Assembly: GCA_002712005.1 (NCBI GenBank)
Contig: PASP01000012.1
Span: forward strand, 1 to 64,000
Length of the DNA: 64,000 nt
Source of the DNA: Halobacteriovoraceae bacterium
GTDB taxonomy: Bacteria > Bdellovibrionota > Bacteriovoracia > Bacteriovoracales > Bacteriovoracaceae
Reading direction: 5' to 3'
The notes beneath the pieces are model-generated. The model worked only from the letters and a program-made list of their open reading frames with translations. It was not told the origin of the DNA and did no database searches. The position numbers and the translations under genes are program-made. Below, one piece after another: positions 25,040 to 34,135 of the stretch (its first letter is position 1; each line of letters opens with the position of its first letter).

Positions 25040-27202
25040 TTAGTCATCATTAGCAAGTTTCTCAGCTCTTTCTTTCATAACTGCTTCTGCAATATTTGAA
25101 GGAGCTTCAGCATATCTTGCGAATTCCATTGTGTATGAAGCTTTACCAGCAGAGAATGAACGAAGATCGTTAGAGTATCCGAACATTTCTGAAAGAGGTA
25201 CTTCAGCGTTAATGATAACTTCACCATTTGGATCAGTCTCAGAACCTTGGATAAGACCACGTCTTGAAGAAAGGTCACCAATTACTGTCCCTTGGTACTC
25301 ATCTGGAGTTGTTACTTCAACTTTCATAAATGGCTCAAGAATCGCAGGATTTGCGTTCTTAATTGCTTTTCTCATCGCCTGACGAGCAGCAATACGGAAG
25401 GCCATATCTGAAGAGTCAACATCGTGGTACTTACCGTCTTGTAGGAAAACTTCACAGTTAATCACTGGGAAAGCTGCAAGAGGACCGTTATCCATAACGT
25501 CTTCGAAACCTTTTTCACAGGCACCGATAAATTCGTTAGGAATAGAACCACCTTTAATTTGGTTATGGAATTTGAAAACTTGGTCTTCAGAGTCTTTCTC
25601 ATCATTTGTAAGAGGACGAAGAGTCCCAACAACTTGACCAAATTGACCAGAACCACCAGTTTGCTTCTTGTGAGTGTAATCAAAAGGAGTTTCCGTTGTA
25701 ATAGTCTCACGGTAGTTAACCTGTGGAGCCCCTACTTCTGGGTTACATCCGTATTCACGCTTAAGACGTTCTACGTAGATTTCAAGGTGAAGCTCACCCA
25801 TACCTGCGATACGAGTTTCCCCTGATTCTTCATCAGTAAATACGTGGAAAGTTGGATCTTCTTTCATGAAACGTTGAAGACCTTTTGATAGTTTAGCTTG
25901 CTCAGCCTTATCTTTAACATTAATAGAAAGTTCGATAACCGGAATAGGTACGTGAATCCCCTCACATGAGATGTCGAGGTCCTCATCATTACCTACAAAA
26001 GTATCCCCTGAAGCACAGTCAATACCAACAAGAGCGATGATATCACCAGCGTGGGCTTCATCGATATTGGCACGGTCATTAGACATCATTCGTACGATAC
26101 GTCCAATACGTGTCTTCTTCTTAGTACGCGTATTATAAACAGTGTCCCCTTTATTAAGAGTTCCTTGATAAATACGTGTATAAGTTAGCTGTCCAAATTG
26201 CTCATCAGTAATTTTGAACGCCATCATAACAAGATTAGCAGCTGGATCTGGTTCAAGGTTGATTTTAACGTCACCCTCTTTAGTATCTCTTACTGCATTT
26301 GGTTTTTCACACTCAAGTGGTGAAGGAAGGTATCTTGTTACCGCTTCTAGAAGAGGTTGAACACCTTTGTTTTTGAAAGCAGAACCCATGAAAACAGGAG
26401 TTAATTCAAGAGAGTTAACACCAGCTTTGATACACTTGTGAAGATCTTCTTCACTTGGCTCATTACCTTCTAGGTAGTTCTCCATCACTTCGTCATCAAA
26501 CTCAGCAACAGCATCGATCATTTCAGAACGACATTCTTCCATTTGGTCAACAAGTTCAGCTGGACAATCTTCGATACGAACGGTTTCACCGTTATCACCA
26601 TCAAAATAGTAAGCTTTCTTAGTAATAAGATCTACAACACCATTGAACTGATCTTCTGCTACAATTGGAATTTGCATAAGAACAGCATTGTGTCCTAGTT
26701 TTTCTCTAAGAGCATCACGCCCTTTAAATGGGTTTGCACCCATACGGTCCATCTTGTTCATGAAAGCAAGACGTGGAACACGGTAACGCTTCATCTGACG
26801 GTCAACAGTAATCGACTGAGACTGTACACCAGACACTGAACAAAGAACGAGAATCGCACCATCAAGAACACGAAGTGAACGCTCAACTTCAACAGTAAAG
26901 TCAACGTGACCGGGAGTATCGATGATATTTACACGAGTGTCTTTTTCAACACCAGAAGCAAAAGTCGTCCCTTTACCTTCGAAACCACGCCACCATACAG
27001 TAGTTGCAGCAGAAGTAATGGTAATACCTTTTTCTTTCTCAAGTTCCATGTGGTCCATCTTGGCACCGTCACCACCACCACGTACGTCTTCAATTTTGTG
27101 GATCTCACCACAGTAATAAAGGATCCTTTCCGTCAGAGTTGTTTTCCCTGAGTCAATGTGGGCAGAAATCCCGATGTTTCTCGTTTTCGCCATTAATTTC
27201 AT
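25040..27202 (-). CDS. fusA: Translation elongation factor G
   Basis: 720 residues. GTPase that moves tRNA and mRNA through the ribosome and helps recycle it. G motifs: AHIDSGKTT (G1), DTPGHVDF (G3), NKMDRMG (G4). Domains II-V follow, with [10 protein letters not shown]-type domain IV sequence and [19 protein letters not shown] in domain V. The start at 27202 has GGAG eight bases upstream; an ATG three codons later is also possible. It stands alone, not in a str operon with rpsL/rpsG/tuf. Promoter and terminator are both visible. Confidence 0.97.
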   Translation of the reverse strand: MKLMAKTRNIGISAHIDSGKTTLTERILYYCGEIHKIEDVRGGGDGAKMDHMELEKEKGITITSAATTVWWRGFEGKGTTFASGVEKDTRVNIIDTPGHVDFTVEVERSLRVLDGAILVLCSVSGVQSQSITVDRQMKRYRVPRLAFMNKMDRMGANPFKGRDALREKLGHNAVLMQIPIVAEDQFNGVVDLITKKAYYFDGDNGETVRIEDCPAELVDQMEECRSEMIDAVAEFDDEVMENYLEGNEPSEEDLHKCIKAGVNSLELTPVFMGSAFKNKGVQPLLEAVTRYLPSPLECEKPNAVRDTKEGDVKINLEPDPAANLVMMAFKITDEQFGQLTYTRIYQGTLNKGDTVYNTRTKKKTRIGRIVRMMSNDRANIDEAHAGDIIALVGIDCASGDTFVGNDEDLDISCEGIHVPIPVIELSINVKDKAEQAKLSKGLQRFMKEDPTFHVFTDEESGETRIAGMGELHLEIYVERLKREYGCNPEVGAPQVNYRETITTETPFDYTHKKQTGGSGQFGQVVGTLRPLTNDEKDSEDQVFKFHNQIKGGSIPNEFIGACEKGFEDVMDNGPLAAFPVINCEVFLQDGKYHDVDSSDMAFRIAARQAMRKAIKNANPAILEPFMKVEVTTPDEYQGTVIGDLSSRRGLIQGSETDPNGEVIINAEVPLSEMFGYSNDLRSFSAGKASYTMEFARYAEAPSNIAEAVMKERAEKLANDD

Positions 27203-27291
27203 GCGTTTTTCTCCACTGTCTAAATGAACTGAAAGTTACCATCAGCTCAAAAATGTCGATAAATCTACGTTACTTAGTATATATTCGAGGG

Positions 27292-27320
27292 ATATTAGAG
27301 GTTTATCGGAGTATCGTCAA
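27292..27320 (-). promoter_or_regulatory. Sigma-70-type promoter of fusA
   Basis: On the minus strand TTGACG (27315-27320), 17-base spacer, TAATAT (27292-27297). The predicted leader is about 80 bases. The rest of the 341-base gap 27203-27543 holds no gene that I can support. Confidence 0.6.
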
Positions 27321-27543
27321 CGAGACTAGAGATATTTTTTAAATAAAGACCATTCTTTCCAAGCCTCCCACTATAACGCACAGAGCACGTTTGTGAATTC
27401 CCTCCTAAAACCTCTTCGCTACTCGAAATAAAATAATCTTTATGGAAGCTAGTAATCTCTATAAGATTCAAGAATTTACTCTAGACATAAAATCCATCAT
27501 CCCTTACAAAACATGACTGCAAATTAAATTTTTTACCCCATAA

Positions 27544-28212
27544 ATGGAGCATGAATTCAGCATGAGAGGACGAGGCTTTTCAAAAGATTTATCTAAAGAA
27601 GACTTATACGAATCGGTTAAGACACTAGTCGAGACAGAAGAGGAACATATCCATCTTGACCAGCAAAAGCTTTTCACCCTTTTCAGTGTTGCTTTTCAGT
27701 ACCTACTTTTTAAAAGTACAAAAGAACCCGGTGCCTATATTTTAAGAATTGAAGATTCGGCTCTGGCAGAGAAGCTGGCCAAGAAGTCAAAAGACCCTAG
27801 CACTAGACGCTTTGTCCAATCCCTCCTCCTGCCACGAAAATTAAAATATCAAAAATCAACATTCTTCCTCGACTTCTTTCACATTGGCTCATGGTCATTA
27901 ACTTCTGATGTTCCACGGGAAAAAATAAAAGGGGCCATCATTGTTAAAAATACTTCCGGTCGTCCTATGACTGAGATTGAAATGGATGAAGAAGAAAGTG
28001 AAGAAAATCCAATGGCCCACCTTCCCAAGGATTACTTTCTCACTTCCCTAACTGAGTTTGTCCCCAAGACCATAACGATTGCTTATGAATGGGAAGAAGG
28101 TGAACACCTTCCCCTGAAGAGAGTTCAATTTCCTTTTATTAAAAAAGAAAAAGAGAGAGTGGCGGGACTCACCCTCTCTCGCGATATCGACTTAGAAAAA
28201 TTTGAAGACTAA
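27544..28212 (+). CDS. Cytoplasmic protein of unknown function
   Basis: 222 residues (or 216 if the ATG at 27562 is used; neither start has a clear ribosome site). No signal peptide or membrane segment. N-terminal helical part (KEDLYESVKTLVETEEEHI), central mixed part (FFLDFFHIGSWSLTSDVP), an acidic stretch (EIEMDEEESEENP) and a C-terminal part ending in acidic residues. I do not recognise a family. It precedes the XRE regulator by 168 bases in the same direction. Confidence 0.65.
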   Translation: MEHEFSMRGRGFSKDLSKEDLYESVKTLVETEEEHIHLDQQKLFTLFSVAFQYLLFKSTKEPGAYILRIEDSALAEKLAKKSKDPSTRRFVQSLLLPRKLKYQKSTFFLDFFHIGSWSLTSDVPREKIKGAIIVKNTSGRPMTEIEMDEEESEENPMAHLPKDYFLTSLTEFVPKTITIAYEWEEGEHLPLKRVQFPFIKKEKERVAGLTLSRDIDLEKFED

Positions 28213-28380
28213 ATAAAATTTGCAACTCTTTGAATTTGCGTACTAGTCCCATTATTTCAATGACTTAACCTCTGTATTTCTTACAAGCTTTTTGTTCGCC
28301 GATAAAAACATTCTTGAAAGCCATGACAGGGTGCGATATAAACCTTCTAACATCATTGTTAATAGAAGGAATATTACCCG

Positions 28381-29157
28381 ATGCTAACGAGAGAAATTGG
28401 TTCTCACACATTATTCAAAGAGCTCAACCGCTACCTGGATAGTACCGACCTTTCTCTATCTCAAGTGGCGAGAAACCTCGGAGTTTCTAAAGGTCACCTT
28501 TCAGAAATAAAAAATGGAAAAGCTGATCCGGCCTTAAATACCGGACTGCGAATTCTTAAATTATGTGGTCTCGAACCAGAAGAAAGAAAAGCATGGGCCC
28601 ATTTCTATAATCGAACGATTTCTGATGAATACCTTGAAGTCCATGCAGACGTAGATCACGTCTATGCCCTCAAGCTCAATGAAAAGGCTTCTTTTCGCTT
28701 GGCCCATGATATTGATTTTCTCAATGCCTATACTGATATTGTGAATAAAATGGAAGAGGGAGTTCCCTTAGTCGATCTTAGGGTCGAATACGGTAAAGAT
28801 ATAGAAAGAAAGCTCAACACCTTTGTAGACCTTGGAATTTTAGAGCGTACCGAAACGGACCTAGGCAAAGTCTATAAAGCGGGCAATGTAAGTCCTATTG
28901 TTTCCAAGAATGCTTCTTTCTCCCTGATTAGAACCATTCTTGAGCAACAGCATATCAACTTTCAAAATGGTGAGCACAAGGGATTGAATAAATTCTTTTA
29001 TAACGATGTAAGTGATGAAGGAATTAAAGAGCTCGATGCGCTTCTTATGGAAACGACAGAAAAGGCGGCACAAATCATTCGCAAACATAAGCAACACCGA
29101 AAAGAAGGTGGAAATCGCTACATCTTCCAAGTGATGTTAGGACAAACTCAAAACTAG
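28381..29157 (+). CDS. XRE-type regulator with TIGR02147-like architecture
   Basis: 258 residues. Residues of about 18-66 are a lambda-repressor-type helix-turn-helix (LSLSQVARNLGVSKGHLSEI). A second winged-helix-like segment lies at about 130-165 (RKLNTFVDLGILERTETDLG), and the end has a long helix and short strand (ELDALLMETTEKAAQIIRK, then NRYIFQVMLG). This order resembles the TIGR02147/DUF4423 proteins common in Bdellovibrio relatives, but similarity is judged by eye only. Targets unknown. Confidence 0.7.
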   Translation: MLTREIGSHTLFKELNRYLDSTDLSLSQVARNLGVSKGHLSEIKNGKADPALNTGLRILKLCGLEPEERKAWAHFYNRTISDEYLEVHADVDHVYALKLNEKASFRLAHDIDFLNAYTDIVNKMEEGVPLVDLRVEYGKDIERKLNTFVDLGILERTETDLGKVYKAGNVSPIVSKNASFSLIRTILEQQHINFQNGEHKGLNKFFYNDVSDEGIKELDALLMETTEKAAQIIRKHKQHRKEGGNRYIFQVMLGQTQN

Positions 29158-29284
29158 AACCACTCCCCAAATTCTTTGAAAATTTTTCACGAATTCAGTT
29201 CTAAAAACGAAAAATATTGGGCCCTCTTGTATTTCATGGCCCTATTTTCTAAGATCCCTTCAATAAGAAGCATACCCTGCGAAT

Positions 29285-29355
29285 TTAGGAAAAAAATTAG
29301 AGGACATGGGAGATGAATATTTTCCATGAGAGAGGCCCTCTAATTTTTTTCCTAA
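29285..29355. terminator. Perfect 19-bp inverted repeat, probable bidirectional terminator
   Basis: TTAGGAAAAAAATTAGAGG and its exact complement flank a 33-base centre that has its own CATGG/CCATG pairing. The A7/T7 parts around a TTAGAGG stem are the layout of a two-way terminator. It lies 128 bases after the XRE regulator. AATATTTTCCAT occurs twice, inside the loop and just after the right arm. The 342-base gap 29158-29499 holds no gene that I can see. Confidence 0.5.
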
Positions 29356-29499
29356 TATTTTCCATCCATCAAATCCACCCCTTATCAAAAAATAAAAAGT
29401 TAAAAAGATAATACGTCAAATTTTACGCTCATTATAAAGATTATTTACACACAGAGGTTCATCCAATACTCTTAAAATACAAATAAATTAAGAGAAGTT

Positions 29500-30195
29500 A
29501 TGAAGAACCTACTTTATATTGATGATAATCTTGACGCTCTAGAGCTCTACAAAGAAATGCTCTCGGAGAACTTTAAAGTCCACACCTATTCTAGCCCAGA
29601 TGATGGACTAGCTGCCGCTAAGAAAGATGAATACGATGCGATCTTACTTGATATTTATTTTCCGGGCACCACGGGCTTTGATATCATGCTCAAACTGCGT
29701 AGTATCCCTCATATGCGATCGACACCCCTATTTTTCATTAGCTCCGAAAATAATCTTCACAATCGTCTAAAAGCTCTCAATATGGGCTCTGAAGACTTTA
29801 TTTGTCGCTATATGGAACCTGAAGAAGTCATCACTCGTATTACTAAGAAAGTTGAAAAATATGATCATTCTTCCCAACAAGAGCAAAATATACTGAAGGT
29901 TGGAGACATCGAATTAGATCAGTCCCTCCTGTCTGTTAAATGTCGTAATGAATATATCCCTATGACTCAAACGGAATATAAGATTATCTATATTCTTCTG
30001 AAGCAGTACCTTCTTAATGCAGCTTCCGTGCTTCCTAAAGATGAACTCATTCAATTTGTATGGCCGACTGATCCAGAAAGTGTCTTCCCAAGAACTTTAA
30101 GTACTCATCTCACCAATTTACGAAAAAAGCTTGATAGTAAAGAAGTGAAAATTGCCAGCATTCGCCAAAATGGTTTTCGCTTAAAGCTCATCTAA
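29500..30195 (+). CDS. OmpR/PhoB-type response regulator (orphan)
   Basis: 231 residues. Receiver domain 1-120 with acidic pocket (YIDDN), phospho-acceptor Asp51 in AILLDIYFPG, and a Ser/Lys region altered to FISSENN and DFICRYMEP, where the usual conserved Lys is not obvious. C-terminal OmpR winged helix about 135-230 (MTQTEYKIIYILLKQYLL, then TLSTHLTNLRKKL). No histidine kinase is adjacent. Targets unknown. Confidence 0.92.
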   Translation: MKNLLYIDDNLDALELYKEMLSENFKVHTYSSPDDGLAAAKKDEYDAILLDIYFPGTTGFDIMLKLRSIPHMRSTPLFFISSENNLHNRLKALNMGSEDFICRYMEPEEVITRITKKVEKYDHSSQQEQNILKVGDIELDQSLLSVKCRNEYIPMTQTEYKIIYILLKQYLLNAASVLPKDELIQFVWPTDPESVFPRTLSTHLTNLRKKLDSKEVKIASIRQNGFRLKLI

Positions 30196-30216
30196 ATCCC
30201 CTCTCAAAGAGAGAAG

Positions 30217-30370
30217 GGCCTTGGTTCCATTTCTTAGTTTAAAGATAAGTTTTTTATGACTTAGAGAAGTGTCTTTGTGATAGGAGCCTATTCAGGCCAC
30301 TCTAAATGGGGTTGGTAGTGGTGGGACTGTGGGATAAACTAGTGTCTGTTATGAACCAAGGCCATTTTTT
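30217..30370 (+). ncRNA. Candidate structured non-coding RNA
   Basis: GGCCTTGGTTC (30217-30227) pairs perfectly with GAACCAAGGCC (30353-30363), closing a ~125-base interior and followed at once by a six-T run, as at the 3' end of a stable RNA. The interior is richer in G than the flanks and has smaller pairings (for example CCACT/AGTGG around 30297-30322). The closed-rod layout recalls 6S RNA, but I could not match conserved blocks of 6S, SRP, RNase P or tmRNA. The 447-base gap 30196-30642 holds no convincing protein gene. A short hairpin CTCTC-AAA-GAGAG lies just before it. Confidence 0.45.
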
Positions 30371-30429
30371 CTATTACCAACCTGCTGCCTATATATAGAG
30401 CAACCTTCGTGCCAAAAATGTATAAAACT

Positions 30430-30600
30430 TTGACACTTTGCGATCTTCCAGAAAATAAGGAGTTAGATGGGAATTGAAAAGAATACCTAGTCCCATCGAG
30501 TCACCCCGTGGCCATTTTGCCCCAGCAATATGCACCACCGCCTAAAGGATCCCTCTAAAGAGTCGAGTTTTAGGTATTTTCAAATTGAAATAAATTCAGT
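30430..30600 (+). other. Possible promoter and structured leader upstream of the 101-residue gene
   Basis: TTGACA at 30430-30435 is followed after 17 bases by a weak AAATAA. Beyond it AATTGAAAAGAATACCTA (about 30473-30490) can pair with TAGGTATTTTCAAATT (about 30577-30592) with small bulges, enclosing about 90 bases. It could be a long 5' leader or a separate small RNA. Confidence 0.3.
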
Positions 30601-30642
30601 AATTTATATACAAATAATCATTTAAATTAACGGAGATTCAGC

Positions 30643-30948
30643 GTGAAAGTAAAAGAAATGCGCGAGCTAGTGAGTTCATTACAAAAAGAAGGTGCTCTTG
30701 CGAATAAGACTGTGGAATTTGTGGTCGATACCAAGAAACTCTTCGTAGAAGATATTAAAGCTGGTGTAGATACAATGGCCTTTTCTGTTACACGTGATAA
30801 TTTTCGTACCCTGACTATTGATGAGCTCAATAATGCTCTCGATACAGCAAGAGGCGATCTTGATGTTGAAGTTCTCGTCGGTAAGAATAGAAAAGCGGTT
30901 ACAGGAACCTACTGTGGTCCTACTGCTCTTGAATTACTTGTTGAGTAA
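30643..30948 (+). CDS. Small protein of unknown function
   Basis: 101 residues starting at a GTG with GGAG eight bases upstream. No signal peptide. The sequence reads as one small alpha/beta domain (MRELVSSLQKEGALANKTV, then LDVEVLVGKNRKAVTG) with Cys in TYCGPTALELL. I do not recognise a family. It converges with the cysteine desulfurase gene and shares a hairpin with its 3' end. Confidence 0.75.
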   Translation: MKVKEMRELVSSLQKEGALANKTVEFVVDTKKLFVEDIKAGVDTMAFSVTRDNFRTLTIDELNNALDTARGDLDVEVLVGKNRKAVTGTYCGPTALELLVE

Positions 30949-30963
30949 TAAAAAACGAATAGA

Positions 30964-30984
30964 GCTTTGTTTAAGAAACAAAGC
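30964..30984 (+). terminator. Hairpin between the small protein and cysteine desulfurase
   Basis: GCTTTGTTT / AAACAAAGC, 9-bp stem with a three-base loop, then GTTTTAAAA. It overlaps the last codons of the convergent desulfurase gene. Confidence 0.6.
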
Positions 30985-32143
30985 GTTTTAAAACACTTTC
31001 TAAACGAGGCCATAATTCAATGGCCTCTTCTTTTTTAAAGAAGGCACTAAAAGATAGGCGAATTGCTGATATGGCCTGATCTTCACTATATCCCATGGCC
31101 ATAAGAACACGGCTGGGAATAACGGCGCCAGATGAGCAAGCACTTCCATTACTCACATCCATGCCTCCCATATCTAAGGCCATAGAGACAGTCTGTGCCT
31201 TAATATCGTTGAGTATAAAATAAAGAGTATTCCCATTTCTTTGGGGAGCCCCTTCACCTGCAATATGTCCCTTATCTCCGATCAGCTGGCGCAACCTCTC
31301 TTCAATATAAAGTTTAGCTTCGTTTTGTTCATCGAATTGATAACGCTCTTTCATAACTTCTAGGGCCGTCTGAATGGAAAAGATCCCCCACGTATTCTCG
31401 GTACCCGAGCGTAATTTATCTTGCTGACCACCCCCATTCATCAGGGCCTTCATAAAATGTGGCTTAACAAAGCTAAAGCCAATCCCCTTAAGGGCTCCAA
31501 ATTTGTGAGCACTAAATGTATAGGCATCTGCAATTGAATTTAATTGGTTAAATTCCCTAATTTTACCAATCGACTGAACAGCATCCACATGAATCATTAC
31601 GGGAAATTTTTCTTTGATAAGAGAGAGTTGATCTAGAGAATTGACGACACCTGTTTCATTGTTGACCCAAGTCCAGTTCAGAAGAATATCTGTTTGATCA
31701 AGATTCATCCCCTCTAAAACATCTGCAATTTGCTCCCACTGGATTTGGCCGTGGTGGTCCACAGCTAAGGCATGAGATTTTAGACCTAAGGATTGGATAT
31801 AATCGATTTGATTAACGACACAGCTGTGATCACTTAGGGCATAGAGAAAAACAAAGTGTCGATTCTTTTCGAAAGACTCAAAGGCCTTTGATTTAATAAG
31901 AGAGTTTATCCCCTCGGTAGCACCTGAGTGAAAAAAGAGTTCATACTCCCTTTCCCCTAGTTGAAAGAGATCATAGAGATAAGATTTAACCTCTCCCATT
32001 TTCCTCTTGGCCTTCTTGCCACAGGTGTGAACACTTGAAGGATTTCCCATAGGCCAAGCACCTGTGCGTATTTCTTCTAAGACTTCATCAAGAATAGGCG
32101 CGGTTGCATTATAATCTAAATATGTTCGATTTTGATAAACCAT
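30971..32143 (-). CDS. Cysteine desulfurase (NifS/IscS class)
   Basis: 390 residues. PLP enzyme that removes sulfur from L-cysteine for iron-sulfur clusters and thio-modified tRNA. TYLDYNATAP at the N-terminus, the PLP Lys214 in SAHKFGALKG, LRSGTENTWG, and the persulfide Cys336 in NGSACSSGAV are typical of group I (NifS/IscS-like). No IscU or thiI partner is adjacent; the SufE-like protein at 5.3-5.7 kb may be an acceptor, by inference. Confidence 0.93.
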   Translation of the reverse strand: MVYQNRTYLDYNATAPILDEVLEEIRTGAWPMGNPSSVHTCGKKAKRKMGEVKSYLYDLFQLGEREYELFFHSGATEGINSLIKSKAFESFEKNRHFVFLYALSDHSCVVNQIDYIQSLGLKSHALAVDHHGQIQWEQIADVLEGMNLDQTDILLNWTWVNNETGVVNSLDQLSLIKEKFPVMIHVDAVQSIGKIREFNQLNSIADAYTFSAHKFGALKGIGFSFVKPHFMKALMNGGGQQDKLRSGTENTWGIFSIQTALEVMKERYQFDEQNEAKLYIEERLRQLIGDKGHIAGEGAPQRNGNTLYFILNDIKAQTVSMALDMGGMDVSNGSACSSGAVIPSRVLMAMGYSEDQAISAIRLSFSAFFKKEEAIELWPRLESVLKRFVS

Positions 32144-32346
32144 AGAAACTACGCCAATCCTTACTTATTATTCTTTATCTCTCATTATATCGCTTAATAT
32201 ACTAGTTAATCTTACACGACTTGTTTAAAAAAAAGGCCTTAACAGTAGGCACAAAATGCTAAACGGCCGTACCAGAGCTTTTGACAAGAGAATGCTTTAA
32301 GCCACAATAGATAGCAGAAGATATTCAAAAAAATAAGGATATTTAT

Positions 32347-34035
32347 ATGTCATCTCAAAATCTTTCATTACCTCATTATTCAGAATTTTATCAAAACTTT
32401 AATCGACAGGATTTCGATAAACACTTTGTTGGAGACTTTTCTGGCCAAATAAATCCGGCCATTGAATGTTGTGATCGCTACGCTCACACCGATAAGATTG
32501 CCCTCTATTGGGAAGGTTTAGACGGCCAAAGTGAAGAAGTCTCATTTAAGAAGTTAAAAGAGGAAACCGCTAAGGTGGCCAACTTTCTTGTGGCCCAAGG
32601 GGTAAAACCCGGTGACTTTGTAGCGGGTCTTCTCCCTCGAACCCCTCAACTCCTCTATACTATAATAGGAGCATGGAAAGCAGGTGCCATCTACCAGCCC
32701 CTATTCACCGCTTTTGGACCCAAGGCCATTGAACAGAGATTACAAACTTCAAAGGCGAAGGTCATCATCACTGATCATATCAATAGACCCAAATTAGAAG
32801 AGGTTAAATTCCCACGAACGGATGGAGTTAAGGTTGTATTGAGTCGTGATGAAAACGCCCAGAAATATCAAGGGGACTTCGACTACGCTAAAGATATTTC
32901 TCAGCAATCTTCTGAGTTTGAACCAGTGGCCCGATCGGGAGAAGATCTTATGATGATACTCTCAACCTCAGGGACGACTGGCCTTCCTAAAGGAGTTCCC
33001 GTTCCCATCCATGCCCTCACATCATTTAAAATTTATATGGACTATGCAGTCGACTTAAGAGAAGAAGATCGATTCTGGAATCTGGCCGATCCAGGATGGG
33101 CCTATGGACTCTACTACAGTGTGACTGGCCCTCTTATTAATGGAAACTCCCTACTTTTCAATGAAGCAGGCTTCACCGCTGAAGACACTTACCGAGTGAT
33201 AAAGAAATATAAGATAACAAATCTAGCGGGATCTCCAACGGCCTTTCGCCTATTAATTGGTGCCGGAGAGGAACTCGCCCAAGAAATTAAAGGTCAATTA
33301 CGTAGAGTAAGTAGTGCCGGAGAGGCCCTAAACCCAGAAGTCATCCGCTGGTTTCGTGAAGAATTGGGAACAGTAATTTGTGATCACTACGGCCAAACAG
33401 AATTGGGCATGGTTGTGAATAATCATCACTCATTGGATCACACCAAGAAAGCAGGAAGTATGGGCTTTCCTATGCCGGGCTATAAGATGGCCGTAGTCGA
33501 TGAAAATGGACAAGAGGTTGCTCCCAATACTCCTGGTGAACTTGCCGTAGATATAGCAAACTCCTCAGTTCTTTGGTTTAAGGGCTACTATCAAAAAGAG
33601 ACGGACTCAATTCGCAAAGGATATTATCACACCCATGATACTGCGGAAATGAACGAAGAGGGTCTCTTCACCTACGTAGGGAGAAGTGATGATGTGATCA
33701 CCTCCTCTGGTTATAGAATCGGACCCTTTGATGTGGAAAGTGCACTCGTAGAACATCCTGCAGTGGTAGAGTCTGCAGTGGTGGGAATTCCCGATGAAAA
33801 AAGAACTGAAATTGTAAAGGCCTATATAGTTCTCAATCCTAAGACCTTGAAAGAGATAGGCACCATGGAAGAAGAGCAACAAAAGAAATTCAAAGAGGAT
33901 TTAAAAGAAGAAATTTCTCTCTTTGTAAAAAAATCCTTAGCAGCCCATGCCTATCCGAGAATCATAGAATTCTTAGATCAACTTCCTAAGACACCGAGTG
34001 GGAAAATTCAACGTTATTTGCTTAGGAGTAAATAA
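32347..34035 (+). CDS. AMP-forming acyl-CoA synthetase (acetyl/medium-chain type)
   Basis: 562 residues. ANL-superfamily ligase that activates a carboxylic acid to acyl-AMP, then acyl-CoA. The P-loop-like LSTSGTTGLPKGVPV (about 203-217), DHYGQTELGM, the hinge region YVGRSDDVITSSGYRIGP and the catalytic Lys near the end in PKTPSGKIQR are all present. The layout is closest to acetyl-CoA/medium-chain acyl-CoA (AcsM-like) synthetases; the acid is not decidable from sequence. Monocistronic, with a terminator downstream. Confidence 0.93.
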   Translation: MSSQNLSLPHYSEFYQNFNRQDFDKHFVGDFSGQINPAIECCDRYAHTDKIALYWEGLDGQSEEVSFKKLKEETAKVANFLVAQGVKPGDFVAGLLPRTPQLLYTIIGAWKAGAIYQPLFTAFGPKAIEQRLQTSKAKVIITDHINRPKLEEVKFPRTDGVKVVLSRDENAQKYQGDFDYAKDISQQSSEFEPVARSGEDLMMILSTSGTTGLPKGVPVPIHALTSFKIYMDYAVDLREEDRFWNLADPGWAYGLYYSVTGPLINGNSLLFNEAGFTAEDTYRVIKKYKITNLAGSPTAFRLLIGAGEELAQEIKGQLRRVSSAGEALNPEVIRWFREELGTVICDHYGQTELGMVVNNHHSLDHTKKAGSMGFPMPGYKMAVVDENGQEVAPNTPGELAVDIANSSVLWFKGYYQKETDSIRKGYYHTHDTAEMNEEGLFTYVGRSDDVITSSGYRIGPFDVESALVEHPAVVESAVVGIPDEKRTEIVKAYIVLNPKTLKEIGTMEEEQQKKFKEDLKEEISLFVKKSLAAHAYPRIIEFLDQLPKTPSGKIQRYLLRSK

Positions 34036-34052
34036 AGAAGACTTCAAAAAAA

Positions 34053-34079
34053 GGGCAGACTTATCGATTGAGTCTGCCC
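34053..34079. terminator. Bidirectional terminator
   Basis: GGGCAGACT / AGTCTGCCC with a 9-base loop. The minus strand continues with seven T (end of the VWA gene transcript); the plus strand with a C/T-rich tract after the acyl-CoA synthetase. Confidence 0.85.
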
Positions 34080-34135
34080 CCTCTACTTCCTTTCTTTGTA
34101 ACAAAAGTTATAAGAAAAGATATGATATGAAAGCC

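Noticed and set aside
30217-30370. SRP RNA, RNase P RNA or tmRNA at this place
   Set aside because: Conserved blocks such as GGAAGCAGCC of SRP RNA, or the tRNA-like end of tmRNA, are missing, and the length does not fit RNase P.
30306-30398. A 30-codon rightward frame (starting MGLVVVGLWD) inside the candidate RNA
   Set aside because: No good ribosome site, no recognisable product, and it lies across the closing stem of the predicted RNA.
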